From UBA4132 sp037133675 (GTDB lineage Bacteria; Pseudomonadota; Gammaproteobacteria; Methylococcales; Methylomonadaceae): a stretch of DNA of 64,000 bases. A program made the position numbers and the translations under genes. Of the stretch, positions 1-7,959 are shown one piece after another (positions within the stretch are counted from its first letter, which is position 1; the number at the start of each line of letters is the position of its first letter). Where the stretch lies: positions 1-64,000 of the forward strand of contig JBAXNR010000001.1 in NCBI GenBank assembly GCA_037133675.1, read 5' to 3'. Under the pieces are notes generated by a model, which saw only the letters and a program-made list of their open reading frames with translations, had not been told where the DNA came from and searched no databases.

Positions 1-128
1 TAAAGTTGCTATATTATGCCAGATGTCAATGACATTTTTATGAGAAAGCCGTGTAGCCGTACCGCATTTATTCCCAGAACTGGAAATGAATGTGAATGAA
101 ATATTTGATACTTGGGCGGAAGATTAAT

Positions 129-280
129 GGCTCTTCCCGATTTCGCGGGGTAAGTGCGTGTGTAGTGTGTGAATATAGGGTATATTTCGTTTAGTCATTG
201 ATTTTATGATATTTATTTATCTATTCGTAACTTCTAATATACTACAATATAATGGCTACCCCACGAAATCAGGAAGAGCC
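129..280. repeat. Miniature inverted-repeat element (GGCTCTTCC ends)
   Basis: The arms at 129-152 and 257-280 are 24-base inverted repeats that match at 22 positions. Each begins GGCTCTTCC at its outer end and runs inward to GGGGTA. About 100 bases lie between them without a transposase. Ends beginning GGCTCTT recall ISL3-family insertion sequences, so this may be a non-autonomous derivative; that link is inference. The eight bases on each side do not match, so no target duplication is visible. Confidence 0.55.
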
Positions 281-390
281 AACTTGCCACGAACTTATCG
301 CTTTGCTGATTATAAAAAACAGGTGATTGAGTTATTAATGCGCGTGTGTACGGTATCGGTGGGAAACTATGAAAATTTTTGGGGCAATGG

Positions 391-490
391 GTAGTGGATT
401 AAATCTGTTGTTTTTACTCTTGGGTATGACTGCCAGCCCTTTAAAGGACTGGCAGTCATTAATATTGCTATAACAGGTTTAACCCACTAC
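391..490. repeat. MITE-like nested palindrome, copy 1
   Basis: The ends are imperfect 19-base inverted repeats: left GTAGTGGATTAAATCTGTT, right the complement of AACAGGTTTAACCCACTAC, with two mismatches. Inside is a second palindrome at 428-457 centred on CTTTAAAG (GACTGCCAG...CTGGCAGTC). The same nested design recurs at 43217-43303, and its core recurs at 10371-10399. No open frame is carried. It is a dispersed, non-autonomous repeat of unknown mobility. Confidence 0.7.
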
Positions 491-679
491 CAAAAATTTC
501 TCATAAATAAGTAGTCGATCAAAAGTTTTTTAACATTTTTTAACATGACAAAGTGTTTGCAGTGCGTTGGGTATATGAAGTTGTGAGTATTTGATTTTGT
601 TAAAAGACTTATGCTCACTTACTTAATAGTAAATCTAATGCTACTATTGATACATCGTTCTAAGAGAAACCTAATCGTA

Positions 680-2209
680 ATGAAAATCCGTACTTTACTT
701 GCTTGTTCGCTGTTATTGACATCTATTGCTGATGCCTATGCGACCCCCTACAATTTGCCGACTATGAGAGGTGATACCGTCATCAGCCTTTTTAATGAGG
801 ACACTTATTTAGTTCCAGTCGAACAAAATGAAACCTTATTAGATGTTGCACGACGCTACAATTTAGGACAGGAAGAAATAGTCAGGCTTAATCCAAAACT
901 TGATCGCTGGTTAATTAAACTCGGTCAGATGGTTCGTTTACCTAATAGACGCATTTTGCCCGATACCCCGCATAATGGCGTAACGCTTAACATCTCCGAA
1001 TTTCGTATGTACTACTACCCGCCTAACAGCGGCAAAGTGATGTCTTTTGCGCACGGTATCGGCAGACAAGACTGGCAAACTCCACTGGGGCAAACTCGAA
1101 TTACCCACAAAATTAAAAATCCCGTTTGGAATCCACCTGCCTCTATTAGACGTGAACACGCAGCAGAGGGTGATCCATTACCCGCAGTTGTACCCGCAGG
1201 TCCGCATAATCCGCTAGGTTCACGCGCTTTATATTTAGCACTCCCTGGTGAATATCGTATCCATGGTACCGACATTGATAAAATCTATGGTATCGGTATG
1301 CAAATAACCCACGGTTGTGTGCGTATGTATCCTGAGGATATTGAAGCTCTATTCGATTTAGTTGCCGTAGGTACGCCTGTTTACATCGTTAAACAACCCA
1401 TTAAAGTGGGCTGGTTAAACAATGTACTATACCTTGAAGCGCATCCTGATTTGGAAGGCGAAAATATGGGTAAAGAGAAACGCTACAACGTTGCCCTCAA
1501 TTTAATTCGTAAAGCCAACGGTCAAGAATTACCTGAATTTGACCAAAAAGTCTTAAATGATGCATTGGATAGACTGGATGGTGAACCTGTCGCATTGTAT
1601 GAAAGATTACCACCGCTAGATGGTGGTACAGAGGTCGCCCCCGATGCTCTACCAGTGCTACCCTCCACGATTAACACCGATCCTTTACCGCAAGAACTAT
1701 CAACACCTCCGCCTGAGCCTTTGAGCAAGGTTTTACCAAAGCCTGTTGCTAAAACTGAGGTCAAAGTAGCTATAAAAGCCGCACCTAAAACTGATATTAA
1801 GGTAGTGATAAAGCCCGCGCTTAAACCTGACAGTAAAGTAGCGGCAAAGCCTATGCCTAAAGTAGACACCAAAGTAGCGGTAAAAGCCACGCCTAAAGTA
1901 GACACCAAAGTAGCGGTAAAACCCGCGCCTAAAGTAGACACCAAAGTAGCGGTAAAGCCCTCACCTAAAGTAGACACCAAAGTAGCCGTAAAGCCCGCGC
2001 CTAAAGTAGACACCAAAGTAGCCGTAAAGCCCGCGCCTAAAGTAGACACCAAAGTAGCGGTAAAGCCCGCACTTAAACCCAGCATTGTAGCGGTAAAACC
2101 CGCGCCTAAAGCTGAAAACAAACTCACGCCAAAAACTGCCGCAAAGTTTAGCTCTAAACCACCAGCACACCTTTCAGCATTAGACAATTTATACTGGTTT
2201 CCAGCCTAA
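680..2209 (+). CDS. LysM / L,D-transpeptidase (YkuD) with Lys-rich repeat tail
   Basis: Predicted periplasmic peptidoglycan cross-linking or lipoprotein-anchoring enzyme, 509 residues from the chosen start. The open frame extends to 611, but the Met at 680 opens a classical signal peptide (MKIRTLLACSLLL...ADAYA). A LysM domain follows (about 45-90), then a YkuD domain (about 100-240) with the HGT and HGCVRM motifs; the catalytic Cys is about residue 213. This core resembles ErfK/YbiS-type enzymes. The last ~150 residues are a low-complexity Lys/Pro/Val/Ala tail with six perfect-to-near-perfect copies of a 12-residue unit (PKVDTKVAVKPA). The tail is not part of the usual family and could be a cell-wall-spanning or polyanion-binding segment. 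The gene converges on lpxB and shares an intervening hairpin with it. Confidence 0.88.
   Translation: MKIRTLLACSLLLTSIADAYATPYNLPTMRGDTVISLFNEDTYLVPVEQNETLLDVARRYNLGQEEIVRLNPKLDRWLIKLGQMVRLPNRRILPDTPHNGVTLNISEFRMYYYPPNSGKVMSFAHGIGRQDWQTPLGQTRITHKIKNPVWNPPASIRREHAAEGDPLPAVVPAGPHNPLGSRALYLALPGEYRIHGTDIDKIYGIGMQITHGCVRMYPEDIEALFDLVAVGTPVYIVKQPIKVGWLNNVLYLEAHPDLEGENMGKEKRYNVALNLIRKANGQELPEFDQKVLNDALDRLDGEPVALYERLPPLDGGTEVAPDALPVLPSTINTDPLPQELSTPPPEPLSKVLPKPVAKTEVKVAIKAAPKTDIKVVIKPALKPDSKVAAKPMPKVDTKVAVKATPKVDTKVAVKPAPKVDTKVAVKPSPKVDTKVAVKPAPKVDTKVAVKPAPKVDTKVAVKPALKPSIVAVKPAPKAENKLTPKTAAKFSSKPPAHLSALDNLYWFPA
1856..2071 (+). repeat. Six tandem 36-bp units within the L,D-transpeptidase gene
   Basis: Six consecutive 36-base units, each starting CCTAAAGTAGACACC, encode the 12-residue PKVDTKVAVKxx repeat. 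The copies differ only by a few bases, such as GCGGTAAAA versus GCCGTAAAG, which points to recent expansion and probable copy-number variation between strains. Degenerate units (KTEVKVAIKAAPKTDIKVVIKPA) precede them. Confidence 0.9.
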
Positions 2210-2222
2210 ATACTTTTAAAGT

Positions 2223-2248
2223 CAATCAGTTGTGAAAGCAACTGATTG
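2223..2248. terminator. Hairpin between convergent genes
   Basis: A perfect 10-bp stem (CAATCAGTTG / CAACTGATTG) with a 6-base loop lies between the stop of the L,D-transpeptidase gene and the stop of lpxB. It could act for both strands. No long T tract follows on the plus strand, so termination strength is uncertain. Confidence 0.55.
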
Positions 2249-2249
2249 G

Positions 2250-3383
2250 CTAATCCGCTAGCATTTCCAGCGCTAACACCGCCATATTTTTTGACCCACC
2301 GCCCTGTCCTAGCCGCCGTTTAACATCACGCAAATTATCCAGCATTGTGTCCCGATAATTTTCATCCGTTAAAATCCGCGCCATCTCAGTCGCCAAGCTC
2401 TCAGCCGTTGCTTCATGTTGAATAAACTCCTGCACAATCGACCGCCCCGCAACAATATTCGGCAAACCAATAAACGGGGTTTTCACCAACAACCGCCCTA
2501 ACCAATACGTCAACGGCGACAATTTATAACAAATCACCATCGGCACTGTCAGCAAAGCAATTTCTAGTGTTGCCGTACCCGAACTGGTCATCACCGCATC
2601 ACAACACTGAATCACATCGTAGGGTTGCTGTTTAATCACCGTCACCTGAACAGGCGCGTCGGACAAATACTCAGCCAATAATTCATCAGCAATCGAATCT
2701 GCCTGCGGCAAAATAAACTGACAATCAGGAAAACGCTTATGCAATAACGAAGCAGCGGCAAGCATCACAGGCAACAAGCGTTTAATCTCATTTGCCCGAC
2801 TGCCCGCCAACAAACCCACCACCCGCTTATTTTCATCCAGAGCAAACCGCGCCATATCGTCCGCTTTACTGTGTTGCGAATGCACCTTATCCACCGATGG
2901 ATGCCCGACATAACGGACAGGCACGTTTTCCGCCTCATAATAAGGCACTTCAAACGGAAAAATCACCGCCATCATATCAATCACTTTTCCATAAGCCTTC
3001 ACCCGTCCTGCACGCCACGCCCACACCTGCGGACCGACATAAAACAACACCTTAATTCCCTGCTGTTTGGCAAACTTTGCCAGTTTAAAATTAAACTCCT
3101 TATAATCCACACACACCAATAAATCAGGACGTTCAGTTTTAATAACCGCTTTCATTAAATTCAACGCCCGCCGAATTTCTCCATAATGTTTTAATACCTC
3201 CACCACACCAATAACACCAATCGCGCCAGAATCATAACGAATATCTATTCCCGCCTGCGCCATTTTCGCCCCGCCCATACCAATACCGATAATATCAGGC
3301 TGGTATTTTTTAATTTCTAAAAATAAATTAGCCGCGTGTTGATCGCCAGACGATTCGCCCGCGCTGAAAAGAATTGTGGTCAT
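2250..3383 (-). CDS. lpxB: Lipid-A-disaccharide synthase
   Basis: Joins UDP-2,3-diacylglucosamine to lipid X to make the lipid A disaccharide at the inner face of the inner membrane. The protein has 377 residues, normal for LpxB. It shows the N-terminal SAGESSGD motif, the GIGMGG loop, the YVGPQVWAW segment, the conserved GSR element (LLAGSRANEIKRLLP) and the C-terminal SSGTATLE...MVICYK glycosyltransferase fold. In many gammaproteobacteria lpxB follows lpxA in a lpxD-fabZ-lpxA-lpxB run. Here it is separated from lpxI/lpxD by an unrelated ATPase module, and fabZ and lpxA are not in the window. Confidence 0.96.
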   Translation of the reverse strand: MTTILFSAGESSGDQHAANLFLEIKKYQPDIIGIGMGGAKMAQAGIDIRYDSGAIGVIGVVEVLKHYGEIRRALNLMKAVIKTERPDLLVCVDYKEFNFKLAKFAKQQGIKVLFYVGPQVWAWRAGRVKAYGKVIDMMAVIFPFEVPYYEAENVPVRYVGHPSVDKVHSQHSKADDMARFALDENKRVVGLLAGSRANEIKRLLPVMLAAASLLHKRFPDCQFILPQADSIADELLAEYLSDAPVQVTVIKQQPYDVIQCCDAVMTSSGTATLEIALLTVPMVICYKLSPLTYWLGRLLVKTPFIGLPNIVAGRSIVQEFIQHEATAESLATEMARILTDENYRDTMLDNLRDVKRRLGQGGGSKNMAVLALEMLAD

Positions 3384-3420
3384 AGTGATGGGAAAATAGG
3401 TAGGATTTTATTTATTATTT

Positions 3421-3999
3421 TCATGCGGATGGATGAAGATAAAGTAAAAACTGCTCTAGCTTTTCTGTATTGCAAACTTTTACATTTCCCATCATGCCTG
3501 ATAATTGATTTGGTAATTGTTTTCCAAGCTCTTCAAGTATATGTACATCCGTTCTATTTTTACAAACAATAAGCAAAGTATATTTCGGGTCAGTATCGAT
3601 TAATTCATTTGTCTTTCGATATAAACGCTCAATTACCGCAATAGAACCAGACCATTTTTTAATAAACTCATCTGCTAAAGGTTTCCATGCTTCTTTTCTA
3701 ATTTTTTTCTTTGCATACTCAGTAAGTTGTGCGTTTTCTTGATTTAAAAGATTATCGGTAATGTATTGTTGACAGCTTCTTGCAGATTCTTCTAAATCAC
3801 TGAGTTCTATTAATTGAACATTAATATCTTCTGCCAAGAAATAATCAACCTTATTAACCATTCCCGCATGAAAGCCAATAACTTTAGCAATGCCATCATT
3901 ATCATCAAGTTTAAAAGCGTAGAAATCTGAACTTTCTTGTAATCCTAATTCACAAGATGCGTGTTTAATTGGCTGTAAATAATCCGCCTTATTGACCAT
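3421..3999 (-). CDS. Uncharacterised partner of the adjacent ATPase
   Basis: 192-residue protein that I do not recognise. It starts 6 nt after the ATPase gene ends, so the two are almost certainly co-transcribed. It is soluble-looking, without signal peptide or membrane segment. The N-terminal half repeats a short phrase (MVNKADYL / MVNKVDYFL). The middle is Lys/Trp-rich (KKIRKEAWKPLADEFIKKW), and the C-terminal third has a beta-strand-like YTLLIVCKNRTDVHILEEL segment that might belong to a Rossmann- or Toprim-like fold. I see no HNH or PD-(D/E)XK signature. By position it could be the effector or a regulatory subunit of an ATPase-based defence module; that is inference from context only. Confidence 0.7.
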   Translation of the reverse strand: MVNKADYLQPIKHASCELGLQESSDFYAFKLDDNDGIAKVIGFHAGMVNKVDYFLAEDINVQLIELSDLEESARSCQQYITDNLLNQENAQLTEYAKKKIRKEAWKPLADEFIKKWSGSIAVIERLYRKTNELIDTDPKYTLLIVCKNRTDVHILEELGKQLPNQLSGMMGNVKVCNTEKLEQFLLYLHPSA

Positions 4000-4005
4000 A
4001 TAATT

Positions 4006-5388
4006 TTACAACCCACTAAAATAAAGATCAGAATAAGTTGAATTTAATAGACTTATTGCCTCCGTCAATTGTACATCAGCAGCATCACTATCAAATTTAA
4101 GAAGATAGCCGTCTAAATCAACAAAATGAACGGATAAAAATTCATTGACATTGTCGATTTTTCGTTTTTTTATTCCAACTTCTAAAGACTTTAATATGTC
4201 GGTACTATGAGTCGTAATCACAATATTAACGCCCTTTTCGGCTAATGATAACAACGCATTCATTAAAATCAATTGCCAGTCAGGGTGTAAATTGGTTTCA
4301 GGTTCATCAATAAATACAAACGAACCAGCGGTAATAATATTATGCTTTAATAAGGCATGAATCATGCCTAAATTAGTCATACCAAAAGAAACCAGATGTT
4401 TTGATATTTCTCTCCCTGTTTCTTTATCTTTAAAACTTAAGTTATCACCTTTAAAAAAAAATTCACCGCCTAATACTTTTTCCAATGAGTTAGCTACTGT
4501 TTCAAAATCGCCTATTGTTTTAGTATTAATTTTTAGCCTGTTATCTAAGTCATAAAAATATTTTGGGACACCTGTTAAAAAATCACTAATATTTTGAGTA
4601 GATGATAATAGCGCAGATGTTTTTTCTTTAGCCATGTTCAAAGCATCTTTGACCTTCCAATAAGCGGGTGATTCAAAAAAAACTACACTTGATAAGCTGG
4701 CAATTTCATCAATAAAATCAGCTCCCAAACTTAACGAATTAATTTTTTCAGAAAAACTTATATTAAATAAATGATCAACAGATATTTCCATTTTTTTTTC
4801 GTTAAAACTAATTAATTCATTCAGCGATGAAATTTGAAAGTTATCTTTTAATTCATTTTCAATATGATTAATAACAAGTCTAGTATAATAACCAGATTCT
4901 CCTGTAAGCTGTGAAACTAATTTTTCAATAGTGTTTGAAATTACTTTAATTGAGCCTATTTTTATTTTTTCAGCATCATCCTTTAACTTATCACGGTATA
5001 AATAATAGTTATTTTGAATTTTTTTTGCATTAGCCAATTTTGAATCTGAAAAATTTAAATAATCATTAATTTTCCATTTTCTAGCATCATCAAAATCAGT
5101 CTGTAATTCTGCTATATCTAACTTTATTGTATTTAAAAATTTACCATTTTCATCCGACATATTAATCATACTGGTATAACTAAATAGTTGTAACTGAAGC
5201 TGGCGAAGCGTCTCACTAATCGCTTCATAATAAACATTTTTATTAACAACATTTAAAATAGAATATAGCGATTTAGTAAAAAAGCTTTTACCCGTACCAT
5301 TAGAACCAGTAATTACTGTCATTGGACGAATTTTAAATTCAGCTTCTTTAATCTTTCCCAAGTTTTTGACTTTTACATCAATTTTCAT
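4006..5388 (-). CDS. AAA/ABC-type ATPase of a predicted two-gene module
   Basis: 460-residue RecF/SMC-like ATPase of the type found in OLD, PtuA and AriA-style phage-defence systems. Walker A is GSNGTGKS at residues 28-35. A long helical insert follows (about 60-300). The second half carries an ABC-like segment (KHLVSFGMTNLGMIHALL), Walker B FVFIDEPETNLHPDW at about 355 and the H-loop ITTHSTD. No C-terminal Toprim domain is present, so it is not a complete OLD nuclease. The gene is AT-rich compared with lpxB and lpxI on either side, consistent with acquisition. It is first in a two-gene unit with the 3421-3999 gene. Confidence 0.85.
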   Translation of the reverse strand: MKIDVKVKNLGKIKEAEFKIRPMTVITGSNGTGKSFFTKSLYSILNVVNKNVYYEAISETLRQLQLQLFSYTSMINMSDENGKFLNTIKLDIAELQTDFDDARKWKINDYLNFSDSKLANAKKIQNNYYLYRDKLKDDAEKIKIGSIKVISNTIEKLVSQLTGESGYYTRLVINHIENELKDNFQISSLNELISFNEKKMEISVDHLFNISFSEKINSLSLGADFIDEIASLSSVVFFESPAYWKVKDALNMAKEKTSALLSSTQNISDFLTGVPKYFYDLDNRLKINTKTIGDFETVANSLEKVLGGEFFFKGDNLSFKDKETGREISKHLVSFGMTNLGMIHALLKHNIITAGSFVFIDEPETNLHPDWQLILMNALLSLAEKGVNIVITTHSTDILKSLEVGIKKRKIDNVNEFLSVHFVDLDGYLLKFDSDAADVQLTEAISLLNSTYSDLYFSGL

Positions 5389-5418
5389 ACTATTCTCTTA
5401 AAAATTTTTTCATTTTAT

Positions 5419-5493
5419 CGTTCCCACATTTCATGAGTACGATGAACTAAGGCTTATCTTGTCAAACGTCAAAGTTGCGGCTTTTTCGCCATT
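5419..5493. pseudogene. 75-bp duplicated gene tail (copy of 7516-7590)
   Basis: These 75 bases align without gaps to 7516-7590 at roughly 80% identity, starting CGTTCCCAC and ending CTTTTTCGCCATT. In the intact copy this stretch is the 3' end, stop and downstream flank of the small lipoprotein gene. Here the minus strand still reads INGEKAATLTFDK, the same ending as the lipoprotein (INGEKAATLTFD). It is therefore a relic of a duplicated gene end, lying between the ATPase module and lpxI. Confidence 0.75.
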
Positions 5494-5503
5494 AATTAGA
5501 AAT

Positions 5504-6358
5504 CTAGTCGCTTATGAATGATGCATGGTCAATAGCGGCAAAGACTATCCGATATTGATTAGCCAAGGCAATTACGTCCTGCATATCAACAATGACGGTT
5601 TTATCGGCTTCAACGATTAACGCGCCTGCGCCGTGCTTATGTAAATTTTCAATGGTGTTGATGCCTATGGTCGGCACATCAAAACGCATATCCTGATTGG
5701 GTTTAGCGACTTTAAGCAATGTCCAGCCGCCGTTTTTACAGAGTTGTCCTGCGCGTTCAATCATCATATCCGTGCCTTCAATGGCTTCAACGGCAATAAT
5801 TTCGGCATTTTTCACTGCGATGGATTGACCTATGTCTAATCTGCCCATTTCTTTGGCAATACCCCATGCAAATTGAATATCACGCTGTAAATTCGCATTG
5901 AGGGTTTCAGCACCTAAAACGCCTTTAGGGGCGAGTACTGATGGGCAGTAGCGGGTGACATCTTGCAGTTCAACGCCGTGCTGTGACAGTAAATTGGCAA
6001 CGGCGGTGAGTACGGTATCATTGCGTTTATCGGCAATATCTTTAAACCAGAGCTTTAAAAAAAGTCTGTCAGGTAAAAAACTTAAAATGCCAAAACGGCG
6101 AAACATAGATTTTTTCTGTACATAACCTGCCATTACCGCCTGTTTTGCACCGACTTGGTGTAAGCGTTTCAGCCATTCATTCAAGCGTAAGGGTGCGACC
6201 CAATAAAATTCGTCGGCAATGTCGGCTAAACTGGCATCGGCAATTTCTTTTAAGCCTAACACGACCACGCGCAAGCCGTGTTGTTTCGCGCCTTCAATCA
6301 CCATGACGGGGAATTTTCCCGCACCTGCGATAACCGCTAAGGTATTAGAATCACTCAT
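5504..6358 (-). CDS. lpxI: UDP-2,3-diacylglucosamine pyrophosphatase LpxI (DUF1009)
   Basis: Hydrolyses UDP-2,3-diacylglucosamine to lipid X and UMP, the step before LpxB. The 284-residue protein matches the LpxI family along its length. It has an N-terminal IAGAGKFPVMV nucleotide-binding segment and a C-terminal half with RDIQFAWGIAKEMGRLDIG, AVEAIEGTDMMIERAG, KPNQDMRFDVPTIG and a final GALIVEADKTVI stretch. The start overlaps the 3' end of lpxD by 8 nt, so the two genes are coupled. LpxI is the usual enzyme of alphaproteobacteria and some other lineages, whereas most gammaproteobacteria use the unrelated LpxH; I see no lpxH in the window. Confidence 0.93.
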   Translation of the reverse strand: MSDSNTLAVIAGAGKFPVMVIEGAKQHGLRVVVLGLKEIADASLADIADEFYWVAPLRLNEWLKRLHQVGAKQAVMAGYVQKKSMFRRFGILSFLPDRLFLKLWFKDIADKRNDTVLTAVANLLSQHGVELQDVTRYCPSVLAPKGVLGAETLNANLQRDIQFAWGIAKEMGRLDIGQSIAVKNAEIIAVEAIEGTDMMIERAGQLCKNGGWTLLKVAKPNQDMRFDVPTIGINTIENLHKHGAGALIVEADKTVIVDMQDVIALANQYRIVFAAIDHASFISD

Positions 6359-7412
6359 CGTTTTTTAACTGTGCTTTTAAAGTTTCAATTTCTTTTTCCA
6401 GTTTGCGTAATTTGCGCAATGCGTCTGGCATTTCTTTCATGGCTGCGACTTGTCGCCAAAATTGTTTCCATTTAAACGCAGGAACACCAAAATAACGCTC
6501 ATTGGCTTCCAAATCACTCCAAATACCTGATTTTGCGCCGATGGTGACGTTATCGCCAATATTTAAATGCCCTGCAACCCCGACTTGTCCTGCCATTGTG
6601 ACATGATCGCCAACATTGACTGAGCCTGCTAAACCGACTTGGGCAACATACATATTGTGCTTGCCGACTTTTGTGCCATGTCCAATGACAACGGCATCAC
6701 TGAATTTAGTGCCTTCACCTATGCGCGTTTGACCTAAGGTTGCTCTATCAATCGCACAGTTCGCGCCCATATCGACATCATCTTCAACCACTGCCCAACC
6801 CGCTTGTGGGATTTTCATCCAGCGACCATTGACAGAGGCATAACCTAAGCCATCCTGACCGATGATCGTACCTGCGTGTAAACTCACCCGACTACCGATT
6901 TTACAGCCATCATAAACCACGACATTGGGATACAGTGTGACGTTATCACCCAATACCGCACCATAACCAATATAACAACCCGAATATAGCGTGACGTTAT
7001 CGCCAATGACAACGTTATCATCAATGGTGACAAACGGCGCAATATTGGCATTCGCGCCAATTTTTGCAGAGTCGGCAATTTGCGTTCTTTCATCTATGCC
7101 CCATTGCGGATGTTGACGCACACCATGAATACCAATGACGGTTGCAGCTAACGCGCCATAAGGATCAGCACAACGAATAACAGTTAAGCTGTCAGGTTTA
7201 CTGTCATCAGGACTGACAATAACAGCGGAGGCTTGGGTATCAAACAGTTGTTCTCGGTATTTTATATTGGCAAGAAAACTAATTTCCCCTTCTATTGCTT
7301 CTTGTAAGGTATTAACGCCCACAATATTTAAGTCCTGATTACCGTCAATGGTATTAGGAAAGCCATGTTGTTCAAGATAAGAGGACAGTTCGGAGAGTTT
7401 CATAGCTTTCAT
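6351..7412 (-). CDS. lpxD: UDP-3-O-(3-hydroxyacyl)glucosamine N-acyltransferase
   Basis: Transfers a hydroxyacyl chain from ACP to N-2 of UDP-3-O-acylglucosamine in lipid A synthesis. The open frame extends to 7481, but the Met at 7412 (MKAMKLSELSSYLEQ) matches the family N-terminus and has an AGGA upstream, giving 353 residues. An N-terminal uridine-binding domain (to about 100) is followed by a left-handed beta helix of hexapeptide repeats (IGDNVTLYSG..., about 105-310). The catalytic His is probably in VIGHGTKVGKHN. A C-terminal helix follows (RKLRKLEKEIETLKAQL). It leads a lpxD-lpxI pair. In E. coli lpxD sits beside fabZ; here it does not. Confidence 0.94.
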   Translation of the reverse strand: MKAMKLSELSSYLEQHGFPNTIDGNQDLNIVGVNTLQEAIEGEISFLANIKYREQLFDTQASAVIVSPDDSKPDSLTVIRCADPYGALAATVIGIHGVRQHPQWGIDERTQIADSAKIGANANIAPFVTIDDNVVIGDNVTLYSGCYIGYGAVLGDNVTLYPNVVVYDGCKIGSRVSLHAGTIIGQDGLGYASVNGRWMKIPQAGWAVVEDDVDMGANCAIDRATLGQTRIGEGTKFSDAVVIGHGTKVGKHNMYVAQVGLAGSVNVGDHVTMAGQVGVAGHLNIGDNVTIGAKSGIWSDLEANERYFGVPAFKWKQFWRQVAAMKEMPDALRKLRKLEKEIETLKAQLKNDE

Positions 7413-7515
7413 AATATGTTTATTCCTATAACTCGTTTCAGTGCTGGGTTCATTAATGTCACTTCTAAATCTGACCATCATTCAATAGGCACATGCAGAA
7501 GCAAAAATGTTACAC

Positions 7516-7590
7516 CGTTCCCACCTTGCGAGAGAACGATGTGATAAGGATTACCTAGTCAAACGTCAAGGTTGCCGCTTTTTCGCCATT
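7516..7590. repeat. Parent copy of the 75-bp direct repeat
   Basis: This is the 3' end, stop and downstream flank of the small lipoprotein gene, repeated in the same orientation at 5419-5493. The two copies bracket lpxI and lpxD. Confidence 0.7.
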
Positions 7591-7884
7591 GATGAAAACG
7601 AAGCAATGGGTTGTATCGGTGCCGTCAGTCATGCACGATGCGGTGACTGTTTTTCCTTTATAAACACTACTGAATTCTCCGTCACCTGTCCATGTGGAAA
7701 GATAGTGGGTAATGACGATTTCATTGTTTATTTTAATGACAACCATATCGGTCGAATCATCTATTTCACCCGCTATGTCCCAAGCAGTACCTGCGTAATT
7801 GGCGGGGCGATAGGTTTGTGACGGGGCGATTGTTGAACAACCTGTTAATAAAATCATCATTGAAGCGATAAGTATGTTTTTCAT
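7555..7884 (-). CDS. Small predicted lipoprotein
   Basis: Unrecognised 109-residue lipoprotein. The open frame reaches 7950, but the Met at 7884 has a good ribosome site (GGAG, upstream of AAC-ATG) and begins a lipoprotein signal (MKNILIASMMILLTGC) with an LTGC lipobox. The mature part is beta-rich, with two further Cys residues (ASCMTDGTDTTHC) that may form a disulfide. Its last ~12 codons and downstream flank are duplicated at 5419-5493. It lies between lpxD and a cupin gene on the same strand. Periplasmic face of a membrane is predicted; function is unknown. Confidence 0.7.
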   Translation of the reverse strand: MKNILIASMMILLTGCSTIAPSQTYRPANYAGTAWDIAGEIDDSTDMVVIKINNEIVITHYLSTWTGDGEFSSVYKGKTVTASCMTDGTDTTHCFVFINGEKAATLTFD

Positions 7885-7959
7885 GTTCTTCTCCAGTAGC
7901 TTAAGGTGGTTGATTAGTTTTAGATTAGGTGCTAAAAAGCGGCAACCCAATCGATACGA

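Larger units (their letters stand above)
1..679. other. Left intergenic region with two miniature elements
   Basis: I see no convincing complete gene here. An in-frame stretch ending in a TAA near position 127 (reading ...FPELEMNVNEIFDTWAED) could be the end of a decayed or left-truncated gene, but it is stopped upstream near position 45, so I do not call it. A 62-codon open frame at 206-394 has no family resemblance that I recognise. The region is dominated by two inverted-repeat structures, listed separately at 129-280 and 391-490. The last ~100 bases presumably hold the promoter of the L,D-transpeptidase gene; I could not single out -35/-10 boxes with confidence. Confidence 0.5.

Noticed and set aside
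206..394. 62-codon plus-strand frame near the left end
   Set aside because: It runs through the inverted-repeat arm at 257-280 into the edge of the second element, with no family resemblance or good ribosome site.
1856..2071. Regular 36-bp repeats as a CRISPR array
   Set aside because: The units are contiguous without unique spacers and translate to a continuous protein repeat.
1522..2187. 221-codon minus-strand frame opposite the L,D-transpeptidase tail (repeated LVSTLGAGFTAT)
   Set aside because: It is the antisense shadow of the Lys-rich tandem repeats; its repeats follow exactly from the plus-strand units and it has no ribosome site.
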